From the NCBI RefSeq assembly GCF_044759095.2, contig NZ_JBIYSM020000004.1, forward strand, positions 1 through 64,000: a stretch of DNA of 64,000 bases, given 5' to 3'. Shown in pieces: positions 33,864 through 42,845 of the stretch. How positions within the stretch are numbered: position 1 is the first letter of the stretch; every line of letters starts with the position of its first letter. The notes under the pieces were generated by a model. It did no database searches. It saw only the letters and a program-made list of their open reading frames with translations, and was not told the DNA's origin. The position numbers and the translations under genes are program-made. The DNA is from JBIYSM02 sp044759095. GTDB taxonomy: Bacteria > Bacillota > Bacilli > Brevibacillales > Brevibacillaceae.

Positions 33864-34397
33864 ATGTATCAATGGGTGTCACTCATTTCGCTCTGGGCCA
33901 TACCCGTCATCATATCCTTTATTCTGATCTATGGCTGGAGCAAACGGGTACCCGTGTACGAGACGTTTGTCGACGGAGCGAAAGGCGGTTTCGGCACGAC
34001 CATCAGAATACTTCCTCACCTGATCGCGATGATGGTGGCGATAACCATGTTTCGCCAATCAGGCGCGCTTGACATGATGCTGCAGCTGTTCAGACCGCTG
34101 CTCACTCTTCTGCATGTACCGGAAGAGATTGTGCCGCTCGCTCTGCTGCGGCCTTTGACCGGTACAGGATCGCTTGCGATTGCGACAGACCTGATCGCCC
34201 AGTACGGTCCCGACTCCATGCTCGGCCGACTTGCCTCTACGATGCAGGGAAGCACGGATACTACCTTGTACGTTTTAACCGTCTATTTCGGTGCCGTCGG
34301 GATCCGCAACGGCTCCTACGCGTTAAAGGTTGGCTTGTGGTCGGATCTCGCCGGTGTGGTGGCCTCGCTGATAATCGTATATCTCGTGTTTGCGTAA
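33864..34397 (+). CDS. spmB: spore maturation protein B
   Basis: A 177-residue Gate-domain membrane protein, partner of SpmA. The stretch PLTGTGSLAIATDLI and the MQGSTDTTLYVL motif are typical. The ATG at 33864 follows AAGGAGG and lies 16 bases after spmA. Confidence 0.93.
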   Translation: MYQWVSLISLWAIPVIISFILIYGWSKRVPVYETFVDGAKGGFGTTIRILPHLIAMMVAITMFRQSGALDMMLQLFRPLLTLLHVPEEIVPLALLRPLTGTGSLAIATDLIAQYGPDSMLGRLASTMQGSTDTTLYVLTVYFGAVGIRNGSYALKVGLWSDLAGVVASLIIVYLVFA

Positions 34398-34401
34398 GCA
34401 G

Positions 34402-34430
34402 AAAAACTTCCTCACGCGGGGAAGTTTTTT
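34402..34430 (+). terminator. terminator of dacB-spmA-spmB
   Basis: AAAAACTTCC pairs with GGAAGTTTTT and a T tail follows. Confidence 0.8.
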
Positions 34431-34486
34431 CCTTTTTCTTGTCCACACTGATAAGAATGGGTATGATGATGAAGAGGTGATCCATC

Positions 34487-35236
34487 ATGGAACGATTGCA
34501 AAAGGTACTGGCTCACGCGGGTGTCGCCTCACGTCGTCATTGTGAAGAGTTGATCGTCGAGGGCAGAGTTCAGGTGAACGGCAAGGTGGTGAAGGAATTG
34601 GGCGTAAAGGTTGACCCCGCTATTGACCGTATCATGGTGGACGGCCGCCCCATCCGGCTGGAAGAGCATGTCTACATTCTGTTATATAAACCCACAGGTG
34701 TTATCACCAGCTTGCACGATCCGCAGGGGCGCCGCGTCGTTACCGATTTGCTCAAGGGAGTGAAAGAGCGGGTCTATCCGGTTGGACGGCTCGATTACGA
34801 TACGTCCGGGCTCCTGCTGCTGACGAACGACGGTGAGCTGGCGAATCGACTTGCTCATCCATCCCATGAGATTGACAAGGTCTACCGCGCCTGGGTAAAA
34901 GGTGTCCCCGCCCCGGAAAAAGTAAGGAAGCTGGCAGCCGGCATCATGCTGGAGGACGGGATGACCGCGCCCGGGCAAGCGAAGTTGATAAAAACCGCTC
35001 CGAAAGGGAACAAGTCCCTATTGGAGCTGATCATCCACGAAGGGCGAAACCGCCAAGTGAGGCGAATGTGCGAAGCAATCGGTCACCCCGTACTCACCCT
35101 GGAGCGTGTCCGTCTGGGATTTTTGTCTCTCGAGGGTTTGAGGCCGGGTGAGTATCGCCCGCTTACCAGTGCGGAAGTGAAAAGATTGAAAAGCGCCGTG
35201 ACGATTGACAGCAAAAGCGCCAGGAAGCGAGTGTAA
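34487..35236 (+). CDS. rluB: 23S rRNA pseudouridine synthase, RsuA/RluB family
   Basis: A 249-residue enzyme with an N-terminal S4 RNA-binding domain (residues 1-60, RLQKVLAHAGVASRRHCEEL) and a catalytic domain. The active aspartate is in VGRLDYDTSGLLLLTNDG. The C-terminal RNRQVRRMCEAIGHPVL is family typical. It corresponds to B. subtilis YpuL (RluB), which follows spmB there too. The choice between 23S RluB and 16S RsuA rests on gene order. Confidence 0.88.
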   Translation: MERLQKVLAHAGVASRRHCEELIVEGRVQVNGKVVKELGVKVDPAIDRIMVDGRPIRLEEHVYILLYKPTGVITSLHDPQGRRVVTDLLKGVKERVYPVGRLDYDTSGLLLLTNDGELANRLAHPSHEIDKVYRAWVKGVPAPEKVRKLAAGIMLEDGMTAPGQAKLIKTAPKGNKSLLELIIHEGRNRQVRRMCEAIGHPVLTLERVRLGFLSLEGLRPGEYRPLTSAEVKRLKSAVTIDSKSARKRV

Positions 35237-35287
35237 TTCGTTCAAAATCTGTTCATATCTTACGCGCTGGCGGAAAACGAGGAACGC

Positions 35288-35293
35288 TATAAT
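35288..35293 (+). promoter_or_regulatory. -10 element of the res operon
   Basis: A consensus TATAAT lies 37 bases before resA, but no TTGACA-like -35 is found 16-18 bases upstream. That suits an activator-dependent promoter; ResD activates resA in B. subtilis. Confidence 0.45.
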
Positions 35294-35329
35294 AAAAAGG
35301 AAATAGAGCGAGTTAGGAGATATTGCTGG

Positions 35330-35857
35330 ATGAACAAGTCAAATCGCACCTATATCCGAGTCGCGATCTTGGGCGTGCTCCTGGTCGCGTTGGTCTTTGC
35401 CGTATACTCCAGTCTGGAGAAAGATCCCAACGCGGTAAAAGTAGGGCGTGACGCGCCGAACTTTAGTCTGGAGCAGCTGAACGGGTCGCCTGTCACATTG
35501 TCCGACCTCAAGGGAAAAGGGGTCGTGCTCAACTTTTGGGGCACCTGGTGTGAACCGTGCAAGGCGGAAATGCCGGCCCTGCAGAAGCAGTACGAAGCAT
35601 ACAAAGACAAGGGACTGGTGGTAATCGGCGTCAATATCGGAGAATCGCCGATCACGGTCGAACCGTTTGTCAAACAGCTTGGTGTGAACTTCCCGATATT
35701 GATGGATCGACAATCTCAGATCACCAAACTGTATCGGATTGGCCCGATTCCCACGACCTTTTTCATAGACGGGGACGGAGAAGTGAAGGAGATCTTCATC
35801 GGTCAGATGAATGAAGCGATCATCGCTGACAAGATCGCCAATATTTTACCGAAGTGA
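35330..35857 (+). CDS. resA: thiol-disulfide oxidoreductase ResA
   Basis: A 175-residue membrane-anchored thioredoxin-like protein. An N-terminal anchor (about residues 10-27) precedes the thioredoxin fold with WCEPC (C74, C77). The glutamate between the cysteines is characteristic of ResA, which reduces the apocytochrome c haem-binding cysteines outside the membrane. It is the first gene of resABC. Confidence 0.93.
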   Translation: MNKSNRTYIRVAILGVLLVALVFAVYSSLEKDPNAVKVGRDAPNFSLEQLNGSPVTLSDLKGKGVVLNFWGTWCEPCKAEMPALQKQYEAYKDKGLVVIGVNIGESPITVEPFVKQLGVNFPILMDRQSQITKLYRIGPIPTTFFIDGDGEVKEIFIGQMNEAIIADKIANILPK

Positions 35858-35865
35858 GGAACAAA

Positions 35866-37509
35866 ATGAAGTTCAATTTGGATCAACCAAAGTGTGAATG
35901 CGGACATTCAAATCCAGTCGGGACAGTACTGTGCGAGTCGTGCGGGAAACCCCTTCAACAGATAGAGGCGGCAGGCAGCGCTGAATTTCCCGATATGCGC
36001 TACGAAGGGATGGCCCGCCGGTCGCAGACGTACTCATCCACAGTGATTGATCGTGTGTGGAATTTCTTCTCGTCCGTCAAAGTGGCGGTTGGGATTATCG
36101 TGATTACGTTGATTGCATCAGCCGTCGGGACGGTCTTTCCACAGCAACAGTACATTCCTGTACCGGTTCCGACAGAGGCCGACGTCGCCCGTTTTTACAG
36201 CCAAACGTACGGCCGTCTGGGTGACATCTATTATACGCTGGGATTTCACAACCTTTACTCTTCCTGGTGGTTTGTGACCCTGCTTGTGATGCTTGGAACA
36301 TCGCTCGTCATCTGCAGCCTGGACCGAGTGGTTCCGCTTTACAAGGCGTTAAACAAGCCGCGTCTGAACCAGCACCTATCCTTTCTCAAGGGACAGAAAC
36401 TCTACGGGGAAGCCGAATTGTCGGATGAGGTGGACAAGGCATCCCTTCTGGCGCAAGCGGAAAATCAATTCAAGCGCAGAGGCTATCGGGTCTATCGTGA
36501 GGGAGATTCCCTTCTGGCGGAAAAGGCGCGCTTCAGTCGCTGGGGGCCCTATATCAACCACATCGGCTTGATCATTTTCCTGCTTGGTGTGTTGATGCGC
36601 AACATACCGGGTTTTTACCTGGACCAATTCGTGTGGGTGCGAGAGGGGCAAACGGTCTCTCTGCCGGATACGCCTTATTACATCAAAAACCTCGCCTACA
36701 AGACAGAGTACTGGTCCGAAGAAGAAATGCCACAGCAGCTTGACTTGAAAGGCGGCGCAATCCCGAAGAGCTTCCAGACGGACGCTGTTCTGTACCTGAA
36801 TAAAAATGCCGATTTGCCCGGTGCGAAGCCCGATCTCGTCGAAGTGAAGCGGGGGCCGATCGTGGTGAACCATCCAATGGAATACGAAGATTTGATGATA
36901 TTCCAATCGGGTGTCCAGGAGATGGAGTTGGGTGCGCTCAACTTCACGCTCATCGACAAGAAAGCCGGAAACAGGGAGATCGGTCCGATCAAACTGGATT
37001 TGTACGAACCCAATCAGGAACAGCAAATTGCCGAAGGAGTAAAAGTTCGCGTCCTTGATTACTTTCCGGATTTTTACCTGGATTCCAAAGGAAAGCCGGC
37101 TACCAAAACCAATCTTCCCAATAATCCGATGTTCGCGCTGGAAGTAACATCGCAACAGGACAATAAAAAGGAACGAATGGTGTACCTGAGCGGGTCCATC
37201 ATACCGGAGAAGGCGGATTCCCGCTACACGCTGAAGATTAACATGCCTGATTTGATTGATATTTCCGGATTGATGGTGCGCAAGGACAAGGCGGTGCCGA
37301 TCATTTACTTTGGCGCATTTGTGTTTATGATCGGTGTCGTGATGGGCTTCTTTTGGCAGCACCGCAGGATCTGGCTGCAGTTCAGCAATCACACCATCCA
37401 CCTGGCTGGCCATACGAACAAGAACTGGTTTGGCCTTCGCCGTGAAGTGGAGGGGGTAGTGGAACAGCTGGGGCTGCCGATCTTATTGGAGGAAAACGCG
37501 AAGGCCTAG
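35866..37509 (+). CDS. resB: cytochrome c biogenesis protein ResB, with N-terminal zinc ribbon
   Basis: A 547-residue membrane protein of the Ccs1/ResB family that, with ResC, delivers haem to apocytochrome c. Membrane segments lie at about residues 72-90, 132-152, 225-245 and 480-500, enclosing a large outside domain. The N-terminus carries two CxC/CxxC pairs (C10, C12 and C23, C26) forming a likely zinc ribbon, which B. subtilis ResB lacks as far as I recall. The ATG at 35866 was preferred over a GTG at 35854, which overlaps the resA stop. Confidence 0.9.
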   Translation: MKFNLDQPKCECGHSNPVGTVLCESCGKPLQQIEAAGSAEFPDMRYEGMARRSQTYSSTVIDRVWNFFSSVKVAVGIIVITLIASAVGTVFPQQQYIPVPVPTEADVARFYSQTYGRLGDIYYTLGFHNLYSSWWFVTLLVMLGTSLVICSLDRVVPLYKALNKPRLNQHLSFLKGQKLYGEAELSDEVDKASLLAQAENQFKRRGYRVYREGDSLLAEKARFSRWGPYINHIGLIIFLLGVLMRNIPGFYLDQFVWVREGQTVSLPDTPYYIKNLAYKTEYWSEEEMPQQLDLKGGAIPKSFQTDAVLYLNKNADLPGAKPDLVEVKRGPIVVNHPMEYEDLMIFQSGVQEMELGALNFTLIDKKAGNREIGPIKLDLYEPNQEQQIAEGVKVRVLDYFPDFYLDSKGKPATKTNLPNNPMFALEVTSQQDNKKERMVYLSGSIIPEKADSRYTLKINMPDLIDISGLMVRKDKAVPIIYFGAFVFMIGVVMGFFWQHRRIWLQFSNHTIHLAGHTNKNWFGLRREVEGVVEQLGLPILLEENAKA

Positions 37510-37530
37510 CTTCGAGGAGGGAAATGCGAC

Positions 37531-38757
37531 TTGCTTATCCAAGTAAGTGACTGGTTGTTAAATATCGCCTTCATTCTCTATGTGTTGGCGTCGATTCTTT
37601 TCGTCGTCTCAGTGACGGGGAAAAACTGGTCTGGACGGGATCCAAAGGCCCACGAACACCGATTTGGGCGAATGGCTTATTGGATTGCCGTCGTCGGCTT
37701 TTTGGCACAGGCCGGATACGTCATCACCCGCTGGATCGGCGCCGGATTTAGCCCGACCAGCAACATGTTTGAGTTTATGGCGTTTTTGGACTTCTGTATC
37801 ATCCTCGCTTATTTGATACTTTATCGGATTTACAGGCTGACGGTGATCGGTGCCTTCGTTCTTCCGCTCGGCGTGATCATGCTGGCGTATGCGTACGTCT
37901 TTCCGAAAGAAGTGACGCCTCTCATCCCGGCCCTGCAGAGTTACTGGCTGCATATCCACGTGACGACGGCGGCCTTGGGGGAAGGCATTTTGGCTGTCGG
38001 CTTTGCCGCCGGCTTGATGTACCTGATCCGTACTGTTCCGCAGGACCGCCGCACTCGCGGAACCGTCTGGCTGGAGATTGTCCTCAGCGTCGTTCTGATG
38101 CTTGTGGGATTCATCGCGATGGACTCCACATTCGCCCGACTGGATCAGAAAACGGTTTTTGAACTGAATGAGGAAAAGGTCAACAACATGGGGCAGATGG
38201 AAAAGCTAAAGGCGGAGTACACCCTGCCGGCCATAGTGGCGCCGGCCAACTCCACCATCATCAAAGCGGGACCAATGACACCGCTGTTTGAAGCTCCCGC
38301 CTGGATGGAAGGGAAAGATGCCGCCCGCAAGCTGAACACCTTGATTTGGTCGGTACTCACGGGAACCGTCCTGTACTGGGGGCTGCGCCTCCTGTTCCGC
38401 AAGCGGCTGGCCGCGGTCATGCAGCCTGCTTTAAACGGCGTTGATCCGGAGCTGCTTGACGAAATCAGCTATCGGGCCATTTCCATCGGCTATCCGGTAT
38501 TCACACTTGGCGCTCTGATTTTCGCCATGATTTGGGCGGAAGAGGCATGGGGACGCTTTTGGGGATGGGATCCCAAGGAAGTTTGGGCGCTGATTGTGTG
38601 GCTGTTCTACAGCGCATACCTGCACCTGCGCCTCTCCCGCGGCTGGGTGGGTACCAAGTCGGCCTGGATGGCCGTCATCGGGTTTGTGATCATTCTGATT
38701 ACGCTAGTGGTTGTCAACCTGGTAATCGCCGGTCTTCACTCCTACGCCGGAGTGTAA
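37531..38757 (+). CDS. resC: cytochrome c biogenesis protein ResC/CcsB
   Basis: A 408-residue polytopic membrane protein of the haem-handling CcsA/CcmC family. The tryptophan-rich haem motif reads GRFWGWDPKEVWAL near residue 347, with conserved histidines in membrane segments. The TTG at 37531 follows CGAGGAGG at good distance. It forms the System II cytochrome c synthase with ResB. Confidence 0.92.
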   Translation: MLIQVSDWLLNIAFILYVLASILFVVSVTGKNWSGRDPKAHEHRFGRMAYWIAVVGFLAQAGYVITRWIGAGFSPTSNMFEFMAFLDFCIILAYLILYRIYRLTVIGAFVLPLGVIMLAYAYVFPKEVTPLIPALQSYWLHIHVTTAALGEGILAVGFAAGLMYLIRTVPQDRRTRGTVWLEIVLSVVLMLVGFIAMDSTFARLDQKTVFELNEEKVNNMGQMEKLKAEYTLPAIVAPANSTIIKAGPMTPLFEAPAWMEGKDAARKLNTLIWSVLTGTVLYWGLRLLFRKRLAAVMQPALNGVDPELLDEISYRAISIGYPVFTLGALIFAMIWAEEAWGRFWGWDPKEVWALIVWLFYSAYLHLRLSRGWVGTKSAWMAVIGFVIILITLVVVNLVIAGLHSYAGV

Positions 38758-38777
38758 ACCTGATTTTGTACGGCAGA

Positions 38778-38808
38778 CCAAAAAGCTGGCTCACCCCCAG
38801 CTTTTTGG
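38778..38808 (+). terminator. terminator/attenuator between resC and resD
   Basis: A 12-bp perfect stem (CCAAAAAGCTGG with CCAGCTTTTTGG) across 7 bases. The U-rich part lies inside the 3' arm. It separates resABC from resDE, perhaps allowing partial read-through. Confidence 0.65.
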
Positions 38809-38846
38809 ACTATAGAGATAACCCTACCAATACAGAGGTGGTTCGA

Positions 38847-39563
38847 ATGGAAAAAGAAGCACGCATTTTGGTGGTAGATGACGAGGAACGAATCCGTCGT
38901 CTGCTGAAGATGTACCTGGAGCGGGAAAACTACGAAATCGACGAAGCGGAGCACGGCGAAGAGGCATTGGAAATGGCACTCAGCAAGGATTACGACATCA
39001 TCCTGCTCGACCTGATGCTGCCTGGCATGGACGGGATCGAGGTTTGTCAAAAGATCCGCGAACACAAGGCCACCCCGATTATCATGCTGACGGCGAAGGG
39101 TGAGGAAACGAACCGCGTTCACGGTTTTGAGGCCGGCGTGGACGACTATGTCGTCAAGCCGTTCAGTCCCCGTGAGGTTGTTTACCGCGTAAAAGCGATC
39201 CTGCGCCGCTCGTCGGCAACCGCTTATTTGAAGACAGACTCTATCGCCAGTCATTCGATCCTGGTGTTTCCCGAGCTCACGATTGACCACGATGCCCACA
39301 AGGTGATTGCCAGTGGTCAGGAGGTTAGCCTGACACCGAAGGAGTATGAATTGCTCCACTATCTTGCGCTCTCGCCTGACAAGGTATTCACCCGCGAAGA
39401 ACTGCTGAAGGATGTCTGGCATTACGAGTTCTTCGGTGATTTGCGAACGGTCGACACCCATATCAAACGGCTGCGGGAGAAATTAAACCGAGTCTCGCCG
39501 GAGGCCGCGCAAATGATCGCAACAGTATGGGGCGTCGGTTACAAACTAGAGGTGCCAAAGTAA
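38847..39563 (+). CDS. resD: response regulator ResD
   Basis: A 238-residue OmpR-type response regulator. The receiver domain (about residues 7-120) has the acidic pair DDE, the phospho-acceptor D55 (LLDLMLPG) and the switch lysine in VVKPFSP. The C-terminal winged helix binds DNA. Neighbouring resABC and resE identify it as ResD, the regulator of aerobic and anaerobic respiration. The ATG at 38847 follows AGAGGTGG. Confidence 0.92.
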   Translation: MEKEARILVVDDEERIRRLLKMYLERENYEIDEAEHGEEALEMALSKDYDIILLDLMLPGMDGIEVCQKIREHKATPIIMLTAKGEETNRVHGFEAGVDDYVVKPFSPREVVYRVKAILRRSSATAYLKTDSIASHSILVFPELTIDHDAHKVIASGQEVSLTPKEYELLHYLALSPDKVFTREELLKDVWHYEFFGDLRTVDTHIKRLREKLNRVSPEAAQMIATVWGVGYKLEVPK

Positions 39564-39564
39564 C

Positions 39565-41343
39565 GTGGACGTCATCTTTCGCAGTGTAGTAGGCAAGCTG
39601 TGGATGACCATCATCGCGCTCTTTGCTCTAGTTCTTACGCTGTTTAGCCTGTTGCTGGTGCAGTCCTTTGACAGCTATTTCTTTCAACGGCAAACGAATA
39701 ATCTGCAGCAACTGGCAGACAACCTGTCAAAGACGCTGGCGGAGCAGTCGGACAAAACCTCCGCCCTGAAGATGGCCTCCACTTTCAGCAGTGTGCATCG
39801 TACCGGCTTGATCGTGGTGGATGAGAACGTGAAACCGCTCGGGAAAAACGTAGGGAATACCCTCCCGCAAATACCGTTGCAGGAACTGCTGCAGTCGCGC
39901 GAACTGCATCTTAGGGAAGCCATTGCAGGAGCGTATCCCGCTCCTGCGCGTGTGATCTTCGAGAGCAACCCTTCAGACCGCAACGGCCGAATACAGGTAT
40001 TGGCTGTTGCAGTACCGTTGGAATTGACACCGACGGATCGCGGGGCGGTCATCTTGTATCAGGCGATTGAAGATTTCGACGATACCCTTACCGAAGTACG
40101 CAAATTGATCTTTGTCGTGGGGGTCATCGGATTTATTTCCACTACCGTCTTTGCCTTTTTCCTTTCCTCCCGCATCACATTCCCGCTACGCCAAATGAAG
40201 GAGACGGCACAGCGAATCGCCGAGGGTGACTTTCACGCGGAAATCCCCATCCGGACAACGGACGAGATCGGTGAACTGGCTGCCACCTTTAATACCATGG
40301 CAAGCAGGTTAAATGAGGTGGTGCACGCGTTGTCCAAGGAAAAGGAACAGTTGGCCAGTGTGCTGGGCAGCATGGTAGACGGGGTGGTCATGATTGATGA
40401 AAAAGGAAAGATTGCCGTAACCAACCCTCCGGCCGAACACTTTTTACGCGACTGGGAATATGAACAGCCGAGCCAACCGGCTCCCCTGTTTGAGTTATAC
40501 CGGTCGGTCGTGAAAACGGGGCAGGAAGTGTCAGAAGATATTCCGGTCCAGGGACGGAACTGGTCGATCGTGATGGTGCCGCTGTATGACCGTGAACAGA
40601 TTCGCGGGGCCGTCGCGGTGCTTCGCGACATGACAAAAGAGCGCAAGCTGGACAAGATGCGAAACGACTTCGTCGCCAACGTTTCGCATGAACTTCGCAC
40701 TCCTTTGTCCATGCTTCAGGGTTATAGTGAAGCGATCGTCGATGACATTGCTGCTACACCGGAGGAACACAAGGAACTGGCCAAGATCATTTACGACGAG
40801 TCGGTACGCATGACCAAACTGGTGAATGAACTGCTGGATCTGGCCCGGATGGAAGCAGGGCACGCAGAGCTTAAGCTGGATACGATCGAACTTCGACCGT
40901 ACCTGGAGCGAATTCAGCGCAAGTTCAGCAATCTGGCAAGGGAGCGCGGAATCGGACTCCAACTGGATATATCGACCAGACAAACCCATCTGTATATTGA
41001 TCCTGACCGGATGGAACAGGTATTGACCAATTTAATTGACAATGCGATGCGTCATACACCGGTGCAGGGCATCGTAACACTTCGGGCCCGCGGCGAACAA
41101 CCGCTTCTTTTGGAAGTGTCTGACACAGGCAGCGGCATTCCGCAGGAAGACTTGCCATTTGTGTTTGAGCGTTTCTACAAAGCAGACAAAGCGCGGACGA
41201 GAGGAAGAGCGGGCACAGGACTGGGTCTCGCCATCGCCAGGAATATCGTGGAGGCGCATGGCGGCGTGATCAGTGTGCAAAGCAAGCTGGGTGAAGGCAC
41301 GACTTTTACCATCAGCTTGCCGGATAAACCGAGATACAAATAA
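39565..41343 (+). CDS. resE: sensor histidine kinase ResE
   Basis: A 592-residue membrane kinase. TM1 (about residues 10-32) and TM2 (about 175-198) flank an extracytoplasmic domain, followed by HAMP, a PAS domain (about 265-360), the phospho-acceptor H375 in VSHELRTPLS, and an ATPase domain with N, G1 and G2 boxes (LIDNAMRHTP, DTGSGI, GTGLGLAI). The GTG at 39565 is one base after the resD stop, so the pair is coupled. In ResE the PAS domain is important for oxygen/NO sensing. Confidence 0.92.
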   Translation: MDVIFRSVVGKLWMTIIALFALVLTLFSLLLVQSFDSYFFQRQTNNLQQLADNLSKTLAEQSDKTSALKMASTFSSVHRTGLIVVDENVKPLGKNVGNTLPQIPLQELLQSRELHLREAIAGAYPAPARVIFESNPSDRNGRIQVLAVAVPLELTPTDRGAVILYQAIEDFDDTLTEVRKLIFVVGVIGFISTTVFAFFLSSRITFPLRQMKETAQRIAEGDFHAEIPIRTTDEIGELAATFNTMASRLNEVVHALSKEKEQLASVLGSMVDGVVMIDEKGKIAVTNPPAEHFLRDWEYEQPSQPAPLFELYRSVVKTGQEVSEDIPVQGRNWSIVMVPLYDREQIRGAVAVLRDMTKERKLDKMRNDFVANVSHELRTPLSMLQGYSEAIVDDIAATPEEHKELAKIIYDESVRMTKLVNELLDLARMEAGHAELKLDTIELRPYLERIQRKFSNLARERGIGLQLDISTRQTHLYIDPDRMEQVLTNLIDNAMRHTPVQGIVTLRARGEQPLLLEVSDTGSGIPQEDLPFVFERFYKADKARTRGRAGTGLGLAIARNIVEAHGGVISVQSKLGEGTTFTISLPDKPRYK

Positions 41344-41361
41344 AGAAATGGAGTGGAGAGA

Positions 41362-42498
41362 ATGATCAAGACCATTTTGTTTGATGTTGACGGTGTCATG
41401 TTAAGTGAAGAACGGTATTTTGACGCATCCGCTTTAACGGTTTGGGAGCTGCTGCACAACCCGCTATATCTCGGTCTTCCCGGTGATGATTTTACCCCGG
41501 CCCCGGTTGAAGCGAAGATCAGAAGCGTGCGTGAAACCGTTTTTGCCAAAGACGAGGTGCTCAACTTTATCAAGTCGAGGGGAATCAACTCCAACTGGGA
41601 CATGGTATTCCTTGCCTTTTCGTATCAGTTGATCCGCCTGTGTGAACATCTAAAATCGTCCCTTGGTGAAGAACCTGCATCGCTTCTTGCCGGGCAGATA
41701 AACCGTACGGAATTGAACCGCTTGGCGCAGTGGGCAAAAGAACATGCAGCTGATTTCCACATTGACTATGCAGCCTTTACAGCTGATTTTGCGAATGGAA
41801 CGGCACAAAAATCAGGATTGCTGCTGGACCTCAATCGAATTGCCAAAGAACGCTGCGGTGTTGATACGGATATGTTTTCCCGCAGCAGCGAGTTGTGGCA
41901 GCTTTGTCAGGAGACCTTCCAGGAATGGTATCTGGGGGATGAACGGGTAGCTGCATCCATTGGCCGCTCCTCTTTTCAAAAGGGGAAAAAGGGCTTCCTC
42001 TCCGATGAGATCCCGATTGTGGATCCAGCGGAACTGCGCGAAATCCTGCTCACTTTGAAGACAAAAGGATATACACTGGGGATTGGTACAGGTCGTCCCA
42101 CGATTGAAACACACGTCCCGCTTAGCGAATTGAACCTGTTGGACGTATTTGATCCCGAACGGGTGGTGACGGCCAGTCACGTACTGGAGGCGGAAGAAGA
42201 GTTCCCTGATCAAGCCCCGTTGGCCAAACCCCACCCCTATTGCTACGTAAAAGGACTTCTGGGTCTGTCCGCACCCAATCGTGAGGTGCTGAATTATTCC
42301 CTTCCCATTGCCAATGGAGAAGAGGTGCTGATCGTCGGCGATTCCCTGGCTGACCTGCTGGCGGCAAGAGCCATCGGCTGCAAATTTGCTGCCACCTTGA
42401 CCGGCTTGTCCGGACAGGCGGCGCGGAGCAAGTTTGAGGAAGAAAAAGCAGAATTTATCCTTGACGATGTCCGCGGCATTCTCTCCATTCTGGAATAA
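41362..42498 (+). CDS. long HAD-superfamily hydrolase
   Basis: A 378-residue haloacid dehalogenase superfamily protein. Motif I FDVDG (D8, D10) opens the chain, motif II is probably IGTGRP, and motif IV is GDSLADLLAARAIG near the C-terminus. The cap between motifs I and II is about 220 residues, far larger than in ordinary phosphatases, so the substrate may be large or unusual. ATG follows GGAGTGGAG. It has no operon partner, only resE 18 bases upstream. Confidence 0.8.
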   Translation: MIKTILFDVDGVMLSEERYFDASALTVWELLHNPLYLGLPGDDFTPAPVEAKIRSVRETVFAKDEVLNFIKSRGINSNWDMVFLAFSYQLIRLCEHLKSSLGEEPASLLAGQINRTELNRLAQWAKEHAADFHIDYAAFTADFANGTAQKSGLLLDLNRIAKERCGVDTDMFSRSSELWQLCQETFQEWYLGDERVAASIGRSSFQKGKKGFLSDEIPIVDPAELREILLTLKTKGYTLGIGTGRPTIETHVPLSELNLLDVFDPERVVTASHVLEAEEEFPDQAPLAKPHPYCYVKGLLGLSAPNREVLNYSLPIANGEEVLIVGDSLADLLAARAIGCKFAATLTGLSGQAARSKFEEEKAEFILDDVRGILSILE

Positions 42499-42509
42499 GC
42501 TTGGTCTAC

Positions 42510-42546
42510 AGAAAAACCGACTCTGCCATCAGAGTCGGTTTTCTGT
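42510..42546. terminator. bidirectional terminator between converging genes
   Basis: AAAACCGACTCTG (42513-42525) pairs perfectly with 42530-42542 across a 4-base loop. T-rich tails exist on both strands, serving the HAD gene and the minus-strand pair. Confidence 0.88.
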
Positions 42547-42553
42547 GGTGCGC

Positions 42554-42829
42554 TTATTTCCAGTGGAGAGATTCCAGGCAGCGGAAGCGAAATGCCTGCA
42601 GCAGAAAGGGAAGTACCATGTCTTTGCGGACGATCACCTCAAATTGTCCGTCCTGATGCGAGTAGAAGAGGGCATCCGTGTAATCCTTGTTTTCGTCAAA
42701 GTAAGCGCGAACTTGTTTCATTCGGTTGCGCATTTCCTCCGACTTCACTTCAATCTGAAACGTGACGTCTTTGTCGTTTTGCGACTCCGTTATCTGAATG
42801 AGCTTTTCATCGAACGTATACGTTACCAT
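42554..42829 (-). CDS. hypothetical protein, 91 residues
   Basis: A small soluble, charged protein (MVTYTFDEKLIQI at the start, alternating strands and helices, no cysteine pair or signal). I do not recognise it. It starts 16 bases after the transporter gene and has an excellent AAGGAGG site, so it is translated from the same transcript. A role with the transporter is only inference. Confidence 0.7.
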   Translation of the reverse strand: MVTYTFDEKLIQITESQNDKDVTFQIEVKSEEMRNRMKQVRAYFDENKDYTDALFYSHQDGQFEVIVRKDMVLPFLLQAFRFRCLESLHWK

Positions 42830-42845
42830 GAACCTTCCTCCTTAA

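Noticed and set aside
36376..37413. 345-codon frame antisense to resB
   Set aside because: Complete shadow of resB with no start signal and no family resemblance.
38532..38846. N-terminal extension of the resD frame upstream of 38847
   Set aside because: It overlaps resC and the resC-resD hairpin; the ATG at 38847 has a good ribosome site and gives a standard response regulator.
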